From positions 28,658 through 92,657 of the forward strand of contig NZ_QJTI01000014.1 in assembly GCF_003217325.1 (NCBI RefSeq): a stretch of 64,000 nt of DNA, given 5' to 3'. The notes beneath the pieces are model-generated. The model was given only the letters and a program-made list of their open reading frames with translations. It was not told where the DNA came from and did no database searches. The DNA comes from Rhodopseudomonas faecalis (GTDB lineage: Bacteria > Pseudomonadota > Alphaproteobacteria > Rhizobiales > Xanthobacteraceae). How positions within the stretch are numbered: the first letter of the stretch is position 1; each line of letters starts with the position of its first letter. The position numbers were made by a program, and so were the translations under genes. This document shows, piece by piece, positions 19,914-27,123 of the stretch.

Positions 19914-20864
19914 TCAGCTCGCGTTGTCAGTCCCGGCGATCGCTTTGGCGAAATCGGCCGCGGTGAATGGCGACAGATCTTCGACGCCCTCGCCGACCCC
20001 GATGAAATGCACCGGGATTTTGTGCTTCTCCGCCAGCGCGACCAGAATACCACCGCGCGCGGTGCCGTCGAGCTTGGTCATCACCAGGCCGGTGACGCCG
20101 GCGGTGCGTGAAAACGCCTCGACCTGCGACAGCGCGTTCTGGCCAACCGTGGCGTCGAGCACCAACAGCACCGCATGCGGCGCGCTGGCATCGACCTTGC
20201 GGATCACCCGCACGACCTTTTCCAGCTCGCTCATCAGCTCGGCGCGGTTCTGCAACCGGCCGGCGGTGTCGATCAACAGCACGTCGCGGCCCTCGGCCTT
20301 GGCCTGGGTCAGCGCGTTGAACGCCAGGCTGGCGGCGTCCGACCCCTGGGCGCCGGCCACCACCGGGGTGCCGGTGCGCTCGCCCCACACTTTGAGCTGC
20401 TCGATCGCGGCGGCCCGGAACGTGTCGCCGGCCGCCATCATCACCTTGCGGCCTTCGCCGGACAGCCGCGCCGCCAGCTTGCCGATGGTGGTGGTTTTGC
20501 CGGACCCATTGACGCCGACCATCAGGATCACGAACGGCTTGTGGTCACCGTCGATCACCAGCGGCTGCGCCACCGGGGCCAGGACCTTTTCGACCTCGGC
20601 GGCGACGATCGCTTTGACATCGCTCGCCGAAATCATCTTGTCATAGCGGCCTTCGCCGACCGCCGCGGCAATGCGCGCGGACACGTCGGTGCCGAGATCG
20701 GCGCGCAGCAGCACGTCCTCGATCTCCTCGAGCATCGCTCGGTCGAGCTTGCGCTTGGAGACGAATTCGGCGAGCGCGGTGCCGATCGAGCTTGAGGTGC
20801 GCTTCAGGCCGTCGGACAGCCGACGCCACCAGCTCGGTTTTTTGGTTTCAGATGTGTCGTTCAT
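19914..20864 (-). CDS. ftsY: Signal recognition particle receptor FtsY
   Basis: This 316-residue SRP GTPase is the membrane receptor for ribosome-Ffh complexes. An NG domain is seen: the N-domain helix region, G1 loop GVNGSGKTTTIGKLAARL, DTAGRLQNRAEL, and TKLDGTARGG with the closing GVGEGVEDLSPF. The acidic A-domain of Escherichia coli FtsY is almost absent; the N-terminus is short and basic (KKPSWWRRLSDGLKRTSS), as usual in alphaproteobacteria. The partner Ffh is encoded at 27124. Confidence 0.96.
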   Translation of the reverse strand: MNDTSETKKPSWWRRLSDGLKRTSSSIGTALAEFVSKRKLDRAMLEEIEDVLLRADLGTDVSARIAAAVGEGRYDKMISASDVKAIVAAEVEKVLAPVAQPLVIDGDHKPFVILMVGVNGSGKTTTIGKLAARLSGEGRKVMMAAGDTFRAAAIEQLKVWGERTGTPVVAGAQGSDAASLAFNALTQAKAEGRDVLLIDTAGRLQNRAELMSELEKVVRVIRKVDASAPHAVLLVLDATVGQNALSQVEAFSRTAGVTGLVMTKLDGTARGGILVALAEKHKIPVHFIGVGEGVEDLSPFTAADFAKAIAGTDNAS

Positions 20865-20892
20865 CGGGAGGCTGTGTTAGCCGTTTCGTGCC

Positions 20893-21855
20893 ATGAACGA
20901 AAGTGACATTGAGACGGCTAAGGAACTTAGCGCCGAGGAGATCCTGGCGCGGGTGCTGCACCGCGACGGCCTGATGCTGGTGATCGACAAGCCGGCCGGG
21001 TTGCCGGTGCACCGCGGCCCCAAGGGCGGACCGAACCTGGAGGCGTCGTTCGACGCGCTGCGCTTTGGCCTGCCGCGGCCGCCGGTGCTGGCGCATCGGC
21101 TCGACCGCGATACCTCGGGCTGCCTGGTGCTCGGCCGGCACCGCAAGGCCACCGCGACGCTCGGCCTGCTGTTCAAGCACAGCAAAATCGCCAAAACCTA
21201 TTGGGCGGTGGTGGAGGGTGGCCCGGACGAGGACCACGGCACCATCGACCTGCCGATCGGCAAGCGCAACGCTGAGCGCGGCTGGTGGCAAAAGATCGAT
21301 CATGACGAGGGGCTGCCGTCGCTGACCAAATGGACGGTGCTGGGGCGGTACGTGCCGGAGGGCGCAGCCGCAGCCCCTGCGACAGAGCCGGAGGGGTCGG
21401 CTGCAAACAACTCCCCTCCCCCTTGCGGGCAGGGGTCGGGGGTGGGGTGCGACAGCGGCGATCTCTCCTTGGGACACCCCCCACCCCAACCCTCCCCCGC
21501 AAGGGGGGAGGGAGCGCGCGGCGCCCCTGGCAACGCCTCCGGCGAAACGGCGGTAGAGTCCAGCCAAACGGCGGCAGAGCATGCCGCGAGCAGCGGGCGG
21601 CTGACCTGGCTGGCGCTGGAGCCGATCACCGGCCGCACCCATCAATTGCGGGTGCATTGCGCGGCGATGGGCTGGCCGATCGTCGGCGACAACATCTATG
21701 GCAACGGCCCGCGGTTCGGCGAACCGACGCTGCATCTGCACGCCCGGCAGATTTCGATTCCGCTATCGCGCAACAAGCCGCCGGTGGTGGTGACCGCGCC
21801 AGTGCCGCCGCATCTGCACCAGCGCATGCGCTCCTGCGGCTGGAACGGCGAGTAG
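20893..21855 (+). CDS. RluA-family RNA pseudouridine synthase with an in-frame repeat insertion
   Basis: This is an RluA-type enzyme that isomerises uridine in rRNA or tRNA. The catalytic motif is [16 protein letters not shown], with the Asp in [27 protein letters not shown] is the second conserved block. Between [12 protein letters not shown] and [10 protein letters not shown] lies about 75 residues of Pro/Gly/Ala-rich sequence that other RluA proteins lack, coded by a long palindromic repeat (21411-21513). The frame is kept, so the protein may still work with a surface loop. There is no S4 domain. It is divergent from ftsY with only 28 bp between starts. Confidence 0.88.
   Translation: MNESDIETAKELSAEEILARVLHRDGLMLVIDKPAGLPVHRGPKGGPNLEASFDALRFGLPRPPVLAHRLDRDTSGCLVLGRHRKATATLGLLFKHSKIAKTYWAVVEGGPDEDHGTIDLPIGKRNAERGWWQKIDHDEGLPSLTKWTVLGRYVPEGAAAAPATEPEGSAANNSPPPCGQGSGVGCDSGDLSLGHPPPQPSPARGEGARGAPGNASGETAVESSQTAAEHAASSGRLTWLALEPITGRTHQLRVHCAAMGWPIVGDNIYGNGPRFGEPTLHLHARQISIPLSRNKPPVVVTAPVPPHLHQRMRSCGWNGE
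21411..21513. repeat. Long palindromic repeat, copy C, inside a coding gene
   Basis: Left arm CTCCCCTCCCCCTTGCGGGC then AGGGGTCGGGGGTGGGG; right arm CACCCCAACCCTCCCCCGCA then AGGGGGGAGGGAG. The arms are nearly perfect reverse complements over about 40 bp around a 25-bp centre. It belongs to the same group as the elements at 10634 and 16079, but this copy is translated in frame inside the pseudouridine synthase gene. Confidence 0.85.
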
Positions 21856-21940
21856 TTAGTTCGGTTGTCGCGGCAATTAGGCCGTTACCATTGGCGCGCC
21901 ACTCACACTAACATTGGCGCGTCACAACTAACGTCTCAGC

Positions 21941-22031
21941 ACGTCTTGGCCGGGCTCGTCCCGGCCATCCACGTCTTTCCTCTTGAACGATCACCTAGAC
22001 GTGGATGCCAGCGGCCAGCGCGGCCATGACG
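21941..22031. repeat. ~90-bp palindromic intergenic repeat, copy 3
   Basis: It starts CGTCTTGGCCGGGCTCGTCC and ends GCGCGGCCATGACG, with the shared block AGACGTGGATGCCAGCGGCC. It sits between the convergent pseudouridine synthase and mtaB genes. It deviates more than other copies, so it may be older. Confidence 0.83.
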
Positions 22032-22052
22032 CATGTGTGCGTGAGCGCCGAA

Positions 22053-23318
22053 CTACACAGTCAGCCGCTGGCTATCGTGTCCGGCGATGGTGACCGCAAC
22101 CACCGAGCCGACCACGCCACCTTCGATCGCCACCGGCAAAAAATGTTCGGTGCGGCCTTGGGTGACGCTTTCAATCAGCACCTGGCGGGGCTGGCCGATC
22201 TCGGCGGCAAACCGCCGCTGCAATGCCGCCTCGCCCACCGCGCGCAGCCGCTTGGCGCGTTCCTTGATCACGCCGCCATCGAGCTGCGGCATGTTGGCCG
22301 CCGGCGTGCCGGGCCGCGGCGAATAGGGAAACACATGCAGCAGGCTGAGCCCGCAATCCTCGACCAGATCGAGCGAACCGGCAAAGGCCTGCTCACTCTC
22401 GGTCGGAAAGCCGGCGATCAGATCGGCGCCGAGCGCGATCTCCGGCCGCAGCCGCCGCAACTGCTCGCACAGCGCGATTGCATCCGTGCGGCGATGGCGG
22501 CGCTTCATGCGCTTCAAGATCAGATCATCGCCCGATTGCAGCGACAAATGCAGATGCGGCATCAGCCGCTCGTCATTGGCGATCACATCGAGCAGATCGT
22601 GATCGACCTCGATGGAATCGATCGACGACAGCCGCAGCCGCTTCAAGTCGGTGACTTCGCGCAATATCTGCCGCACCAGGCCGCCGAGCGCCGGCGCGCC
22701 GGCAAGATCAGCGCCGTAGCTGGTGAGATCGACCCCAGTCAGCACGATCTCGCCATGGCCGCGCGCCACCAGCGTGCGTACCTGATCGATCACCGCCGCG
22801 GGCGGCAGCGAGCGCGACGGGCCGCGGCCATAAGGAATGATGCAGAAGGTGCAGCGGTGATCGCAGCCATTTTGCACCGGCACGAATACCCGCGGCAGAT
22901 CGCGCGCGACCCGCTCAAGCGGCATCGGCGCCATGGCGCGCACCGCCATGATATCGCCGACCGCGATCTTTTTCGCGGCGTCATCGCCGGAAGATTCATC
23001 GAGCGTCTGCTGCAGCGCCTGCCAGGCCGCGCCGCTCAGCTTGTCATGATTGCCGAGCACGCGGTCGACTTCCGCCATCGCGGCGAACATCTCGGTCTCG
23101 ACCTGGGCGGCACAGCCAGTGACCACGATGCGCGCCTGCGGCCGCTCGCGTTTCAACCGGCGAATCGATTGCCGGACCTGCGCCACCGCTTCCCTGGTGA
23201 CCGCGCAGGAATTGACCACGATGGTATCGCGGCAGCCGGCCTGCTCCGCTTCGCGGCGAATAAGCTCAGCTTCAAAGGCGTTCAGTCGGCAGCCGAATGT
23301 GACGACCTCGACGGCCAT
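22053..23318 (-). CDS. mtaB: tRNA (t6A37) C2-methylthiotransferase MtaB
   Basis: This 421-residue radical-SAM enzyme adds a methylthio group to t6A37 of tRNA. The N-terminal UPF0004 cysteines are in TFGCRLNAFEAE, VVNSCAVTREA and VVTGCAAQ, and the radical-SAM cluster is CDHRCTFCIIP. A TRAM-like segment follows at the C-terminus (QVLIESVTQGRTEHFLPVAI). Start at 23318 gives [12 protein letters not shown]; the longer reading runs into dapF. Its ATG overlaps the dapF stop by one base (TGATG), so both are in a coupled operon, a common alphaproteobacterial arrangement. Confidence 0.95.
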   Translation of the reverse strand: MAVEVVTFGCRLNAFEAELIRREAEQAGCRDTIVVNSCAVTREAVAQVRQSIRRLKRERPQARIVVTGCAAQVETEMFAAMAEVDRVLGNHDKLSGAAWQALQQTLDESSGDDAAKKIAVGDIMAVRAMAPMPLERVARDLPRVFVPVQNGCDHRCTFCIIPYGRGPSRSLPPAAVIDQVRTLVARGHGEIVLTGVDLTSYGADLAGAPALGGLVRQILREVTDLKRLRLSSIDSIEVDHDLLDVIANDERLMPHLHLSLQSGDDLILKRMKRRHRRTDAIALCEQLRRLRPEIALGADLIAGFPTESEQAFAGSLDLVEDCGLSLLHVFPYSPRPGTPAANMPQLDGGVIKERAKRLRAVGEAALQRRFAAEIGQPRQVLIESVTQGRTEHFLPVAIEGGVVGSVVAVTIAGHDSQRLTV

Positions 23319-24184
23319 CAGGCCGCGCCGGCCAGCAGCGCCGGATCGATCGTTCCGGAAAATTCGAAAGTGGCGCTGCCGGTCATCAGCACATGATCGT
23401 CGCGCTCGCGCCACTCGATGACCAACTCGCCGCCCGGCAGCGTGATCTGCACCTTGCGATCGGTGCGCCGCAGCCGCGCCGCGGCGACCGCGGTGGCACA
23501 GGCCGCCGAGCCGCACGCCTTGGTCAGCCCGACGCCGCGCTCCCAGGTCCGGATCACGATATGGCCGCGATCGACGATCTGCGCGAGCGTGATATTGGCG
23601 CGCTCCGGGAAGATCGGATGGTTTTCCAACAGCGGCCCGAACCGGGCGAGGTCATGGGCGTGCACGTCATCGACCCAGAAGATCGCGTGCGGATTGCCCA
23701 TCGACACCACCGAGGGGGTATGCAGCACCGGCGCGTCGATCGGCCCGATCTGCAATTCGATGGTGCGGGTATCGGCGAACTCCTCGGCCAGCGGAATGTC
23801 CTGCCAGCCGAGCTTGGGCGCGCCCATATCGACGGTAAAAAGTTCGGGCGCGGTCCCGCGCCAGCAATGCAGCAGGCCGGCCCGGCTTTCAAAGGTCAGC
23901 GCGCTCTGCTCGGTGCCGGCAAACACCTGCTGCGCCACGCAGCGCATGCCATTGCCGCAGGCGCTCGATTCCGAACCATCATTGTTAAAGATGCGGATGA
24001 ACGCATCGGTGCCGGCCACGCGCGGCGGCTGCAGCACCATCAGCTGGTCATAAGGCACCTGTTTGGCGATCGCGCGCGCATCGGCCGCGGTCACCGTCAC
24101 CGGATCGACGCGCAGATCGAGCACGACGATCTCGTTGCCGATGCCGTTCATTTTGCTGAATTTGCGATTGGCCAGCGTATTCAT
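23318..24184 (-). CDS. dapF: Diaminopimelate epimerase
   Basis: This 288-residue enzyme converts LL- to meso-diaminopimelate for lysine and peptidoglycan. Both active-site cysteines are visible, in [10 protein letters not shown] and [10 protein letters not shown], along with the start motif [15 protein letters not shown]. Length is as expected. It is upstream of, and coupled to, mtaB. The later lysine-path gene dapB lies at 39849 in this window. Confidence 0.97.
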   Translation of the reverse strand: MNTLANRKFSKMNGIGNEIVVLDLRVDPVTVTAADARAIAKQVPYDQLMVLQPPRVAGTDAFIRIFNNDGSESSACGNGMRCVAQQVFAGTEQSALTFESRAGLLHCWRGTAPELFTVDMGAPKLGWQDIPLAEEFADTRTIELQIGPIDAPVLHTPSVVSMGNPHAIFWVDDVHAHDLARFGPLLENHPIFPERANITLAQIVDRGHIVIRTWERGVGLTKACGSAACATAVAAARLRRTDRKVQITLPGGELVIEWRERDDHVLMTGSATFEFSGTIDPALLAGAA

Positions 24185-24363
24185 GTCACCATCCTGCCGC
24201 GCTTATATGGCGAATGACGGCGGATTGGCCAGTGGGGCGAATCCGCAGCCGCAACGCGGCGCCAGCGCGTCCGGCAGGCGACGATGCTGCGGCTGCGTGT
24301 TAGCATGAGGATGATGAGCCGGTGGGGCCGGGGTTGCGCAGGCTCAGGGGCTTTGGAGAGACA

Positions 24364-25272
24364 ATGACGAAGGGTTTTTATGTTTTTGGCCGCGCGATGC
24401 TGGCGGCAGCGGCCTCCGCCGGCCTGACCGCCGCCCTGACCGCCGCCCTGGCGCTGGGCGCCGCGGGCGCGAATGCCCAGACGCCGGCCGCTGCACCGGC
24501 CGCCGCGCAGCCCGCCCAGCCGGACGCGAAATCGGACGGCAAGACCGAGGCAAAGCCGGATGCGAAACCCGAGCTGAAGACGGACGCCGCCAAAACCGCC
24601 GAGCCCACGGCCAAGCTATCGCCGGGCGAGCCGGGCAAGGCCGCCGCCGAGACGCCGGCCGCCAAGACGGCGACTGAACCGGCCAAGCCTGCCGATCCGG
24701 CCAACCCGGCCGCGGCTCAGCCGGCGGCGCAGCCGCCTGCGGCCGCCGAAGCCCCTGTGCCGGCGCCGGCACAATCAGTCACCCCGCCGCCCGCGGCCAA
24801 GGTGCAGAGCGCGGACCCGTTCGGCGAGGAAGTGACACTGGCCACGAAGAATGTGGTGATCCTCAAGGGCAATGCCAGCTGGGACAACGCCTTCGAGAGC
24901 CTGGTCGAGTCGCTGAAATCGCTGCAGGCGCTGCTCGACAAGCAGGGCCTGAAGGCCGCCGGCAACATGATGATCGTCTACACCTCGACCGACGACACCG
25001 GCTTCACCTATCAGGCGGAAATCCCGGTCGATCAGGAGCCGAAGAATCTCACCAAGGCGATGAGCTACGGCAAGTCACCGGAGGGCCGCTCGCTGAAATT
25101 CGTCCATCGCGGTTCTTACGACAACATGGACAATACTTATGAGGCGATCACCAATCACCTCGACGAGAAACGACTGGAAGCCAAAGACACTTTTATTGAA
25201 GAATACATCACCGATCCGCTGAAGACCGCCGAGGACAAGCTCGTCATCAATGTCTATGTCCCGCTCAAATGA
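24364..25272 (+). CDS. Exported GyrI-like (effector-binding) domain protein
   Basis: This 302-residue protein starts with a signal peptide (residues 1 to about 37, ending GANAQ). A long Ala/Pro/Lys-rich low-complexity stretch (about 38-150) follows, and then a GyrI-like/AraC-effector-binding domain with EVTLATKNVVILKGNASWDN, IVYTSTDDTGFTYQAEIPVD and LKFVHRGSYDNMDNTYEAI. GyrI-like domains usually bind small ligands in the cytoplasm; an exported one is unusual. It is nine bases before the SIMPL gene, and they likely share a message. The function is unknown. Confidence 0.85.
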   Translation: MTKGFYVFGRAMLAAAASAGLTAALTAALALGAAGANAQTPAAAPAAAQPAQPDAKSDGKTEAKPDAKPELKTDAAKTAEPTAKLSPGEPGKAAAETPAAKTATEPAKPADPANPAAAQPAAQPPAAAEAPVPAPAQSVTPPPAAKVQSADPFGEEVTLATKNVVILKGNASWDNAFESLVESLKSLQALLDKQGLKAAGNMMIVYTSTDDTGFTYQAEIPVDQEPKNLTKAMSYGKSPEGRSLKFVHRGSYDNMDNTYEAITNHLDEKRLEAKDTFIEEYITDPLKTAEDKLVINVYVPLK

Positions 25273-25281
25273 GGTCGCGAC

Positions 25282-25980
25282 ATGTACCGTCTGCTGTTGA
25301 CCGCTGCCGCCGCGCTGATGGCGGCGGTGCCGCCTGCTCTCGCTGAAACGGCGCTGCCTCCGGCGATTTCGGTGGTCGGCGAAGCCTCGATCCAGGTGCC
25401 GCCCGATCTTGCCACCATCGACGGCGGCGTCAGCATCGACGCCAAGACCGCCAAGGAGGCGGCCGCCGCCAATGCCGAGGCCATGACCAAGGTGATGCAG
25501 GCGCTGAAAGCCAGCGGCATCAAGGACGAAGACCTGCAAACCTCGCGGCTGTCGCTGCTGCCGCAATATGCCGCACCCAGCCGCCCGGGCCCGAACAGCC
25601 TGACCGGATATCGCGCCAGCAACCGCGTCACCGTGCGGCTGACCGACGTCAGCAAGGTGGCGAGCGTGATCGACACCCTGGTCAGCGCCGGCGCCAACGA
25701 GATCGGCGGCATCAATTTCACGGTGGCAGCGCCATCGAAACTGCTCGACCAGGCGCGTGACAAGGCAATGGCCGACGCGCGCCGCAAGGCCGAAATCTAT
25801 GCCCGCGCGGCCGGCGTTACGCTCGGCGCGCCGCTCTCGATCGCCGAAGACACGGCGCAAACACCCACTGCCTATCGCCGGATGGCGACCGGCCTCGCCG
25901 CCGCTGCGCCGGTGGCGGTGGGAGAAGAAACGCTGTCGGTCAATGTCAGCGTGTCCTGGGCGATCAAACAGGCGCAGTAA
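25282..25980 (+). CDS. Exported SIMPL domain (DUF541) protein
   Basis: This 232-residue protein has a signal peptide (about residues 1-22, LMAAVPPALAETAL) and a SIMPL/DUF541 domain. Family markers are ISVVGEASIQVPPDLATIDG, MQALKASGIKDEDLQTS, YRASNRVTVRLTDVSKV and ARAAGVTLGAPLSIAED. Members such as Brucella BP26 are periplasmic proteins, some forming ring assemblies; YggE of Escherichia coli eases oxidative stress. The cellular role here is not known. It follows the GyrI-like gene by nine bases. Confidence 0.92.
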   Translation: MYRLLLTAAAALMAAVPPALAETALPPAISVVGEASIQVPPDLATIDGGVSIDAKTAKEAAAANAEAMTKVMQALKASGIKDEDLQTSRLSLLPQYAAPSRPGPNSLTGYRASNRVTVRLTDVSKVASVIDTLVSAGANEIGGINFTVAAPSKLLDQARDKAMADARRKAEIYARAAGVTLGAPLSIAEDTAQTPTAYRRMATGLAAAAPVAVGEETLSVNVSVSWAIKQAQ

Positions 25981-26181
25981 CCCCGTTGCGGGTCCGCACC
26001 GATGCGATTCTGAGCGTCGCAGTATCGCAATCAAAACCGTCGTCTGAGCAGTCGGGCGCGACGCTCACCACAGCGGGCGCGCCGCAGCCTCGCGGAATTC
26101 CGTCCTACGGTACCGGGCAGGCCGTGACGGCGCGAGATATTGGCCATTGTGACGTTTTCCGCCGGCATCCTGAAACCGTTT

Positions 26182-26199
26182 TGTCATACAAAATTGACA
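26182..26199 (+). promoter_or_regulatory. PpsR/CrtJ-type binding site 1 upstream of pucB
   Basis: TGTCATACAAAATTGACA fits TGT-N12-ACA exactly. PpsR/CrtJ represses bch, crt and puc promoters under oxygen. It ends eight bases before the second site, the spacing seen in classic tandem CrtJ sites. Confidence 0.85.
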
Positions 26200-26207
26200 T
26201 TGCGAGT

Positions 26208-26225
26208 TGTCATGCGCGATTGACA
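26208..26225 (+). promoter_or_regulatory. PpsR/CrtJ-type binding site 2 upstream of pucB
   Basis: TGTCATGCGCGATTGACA fits TGT-N12-ACA exactly and is a near copy of site 1 at both ends. Its last six bases TTGACA are also a perfect sigma-70 -35 hexamer. Confidence 0.87.
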
Positions 26226-26247
26226 AAAACGAGAACAGGATTAGGTT
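26220..26247 (+). promoter_or_regulatory. Candidate pucB promoter
   Basis: The -35 hexamer TTGACA (26220-26225) is followed after 16 bp by TAGGTT (26242-26247), a partial -10. The -35 is embedded in PpsR site 2, so a bound repressor would block polymerase. The -10 is weak and the start point is not proven. Confidence 0.5.
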
Positions 26248-26249
26248 TG

Positions 26250-26269
26250 GCATCACTTGATTGTGATGC
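26250..26269. promoter_or_regulatory. Inverted repeat GCATCAC-N6-GTGATGC near the pucB promoter
   Basis: A perfect 7-bp inverted repeat. It includes TTGAT-N4-ATGCA, a partial match to the FNR/FixK consensus TTGAT-N4-ATCAA. It may be an operator of an FNR-type regulator or just a leader hairpin. Confidence 0.4.
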
Positions 26270-26464
26270 AGTCCTGCAGACTGCGCTACGTCGAGCTTGG
26301 ATTGAAGCGATCACCGCTGCGACTGGCATCGCACGGTCGAAGGCGCGGTGGTCCACCTAATACGGTTGTTGCGTCAGCCGTGCGGTTTGATTCAGCAGCT
26401 GCCTAAAAAACCCAACGTGCGGGTCCAGCACGGAACTATCCTAGGTTTCTGAGGAGACTAAGTG

Positions 26465-26620
26465 ATGGCAGACGATCCGAACAAGGTCTGGCCGACTGGC
26501 CTGACGATTGCGGAGTCCGAAGAGCTCCACAAGCATGTGATCGATGGCACCCGCGTTTTCGGCGCGGTCGCGATCTTCGCTCACTTCCTGGCGTTCGTTT
26601 ACACGCCCTGGCTGAAATAA
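26465..26620 (+). CDS. pucB: Light-harvesting complex LH2, beta subunit (B800-850 type)
   Basis: The 51-residue product reads [20 protein letters not shown] at the N-terminus and is an LH2 beta antenna polypeptide. It has a polar head, one membrane helix and the bacteriochlorophyll-ligand His40 in AVAIFAH, ending in the typical VYTPWLK. It was too short for routine gene calling. It is followed by pucA after 25 bp, the normal pucBA order. It assembles with PucA into ring complexes that pass light energy to the reaction centre core. A GAGGAGACT ribosome site precedes the ATG. Confidence 0.97.
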   Translation: MADDPNKVWPTGLTIAESEELHKHVIDGTRVFGAVAIFAHFLAFVYTPWLK

Positions 26621-26645
26621 TCGATCGCACTGAGGAGTTGAGATC

Positions 26646-26852
26646 ATGAATCAAGGTCGTATCTGGACCGTTGTGAATCCGGGCGTGGGCCTGCCGCTGT
26701 TCCTGGGCAGCGTCGCCGTCATCGCGATTCTCGTTCACGCCGCCGTGCTGAACAACACCACCTGGTTCCCGAAGTACTGGAACGGCGGCGGCGCCACCGC
26801 TGCTGCTCCGGTTGCGGCGCCCGCGGCGCCCGCTGCTCCGGCCAAGAAGTAA
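26646..26852 (+). CDS. pucA: Light-harvesting complex LH2, alpha subunit
   Basis: This 68-residue LH2 alpha polypeptide starts [20 protein letters not shown], has the membrane helix with bacteriochlorophyll-ligand His31, and ends in an Ala/Pro-rich tail ([11 protein letters not shown]). Tyr44-Trp45 (FPKYWNGG) is the pair that hydrogen-bonds B850 acetyl groups in Rhodoblastus acidophilus LH2; the B800-820 form has Phe-Leu there. A B850 spectrum is therefore inferred. Ala/Pro tails occur in some Rhodopseudomonas PucA paralogues. A strong terminator follows. Confidence 0.97.
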   Translation: MNQGRIWTVVNPGVGLPLFLGSVAVIAILVHAAVLNNTTWFPKYWNGGGATAAAPVAAPAAPAAPAKK

Positions 26853-26872
26853 GCTTTTTAGCTGACCGTCAG

Positions 26873-26906
26873 ACCCCCGGAAGCCACGCGGCTTTCGGGG
26901 GTTTTT
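26873..26906 (+). terminator. Rho-independent terminator of pucBA
   Basis: ACCCCCGGAAGCC and GGCTTTCGGGGGT form a 13-bp stem with a four-base loop and one G-T pair, followed by five T residues. It lies 20 bp after the pucA stop. Confidence 0.93.
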
Positions 26907-27123
26907 CGTTGTGGGGCGGATCTTGTCGGGGATGGCGTGCATATCCTTGACTCCAGCCGCGGCGGCGCGCTAAGCGTGGCTGCTTCTCTCGAAAAGAGTT
27001 TCTTTTCGACCCGCCGACTGGTCCTGGAGGCCAGAGGTCAACGCCCGACAGCGCTGTGCGCCCTCGGGCGCAATCGTGTTTGTGCATGGTCCTTTCGCTA
27101 GGACCGCTGGGTGGATTGAGCCG

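Larger units (their letters stand above)
25981..26464. promoter_or_regulatory. 484-bp promoter and leader region of pucBA
   Basis: No gene is present. The stretch has visibly lower GC than its neighbours from about 26140 to 26290. It carries two PpsR/CrtJ-type sites, candidate -35/-10 elements and an inverted repeat, each listed separately. A leader hairpin CGTGC-N7-GCACG lies about 35 bp before pucB, and a GAGGAGACT ribosome site precedes the ATG. Confidence 0.8.

Noticed and set aside
21411..21520. CRISPR-like or phage element in the pseudouridine synthase gene
   Set aside because: There is a single inverted repeat, not direct repeats with spacers, and no cas or phage gene nearby.
26907..27123. 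Possible structured RNA (for example SRP RNA) just before ffh
   Set aside because: Several short hairpins occur, but I could not find the conserved SRP RNA tetraloop and symmetrical-loop pattern, so no RNA gene is called.
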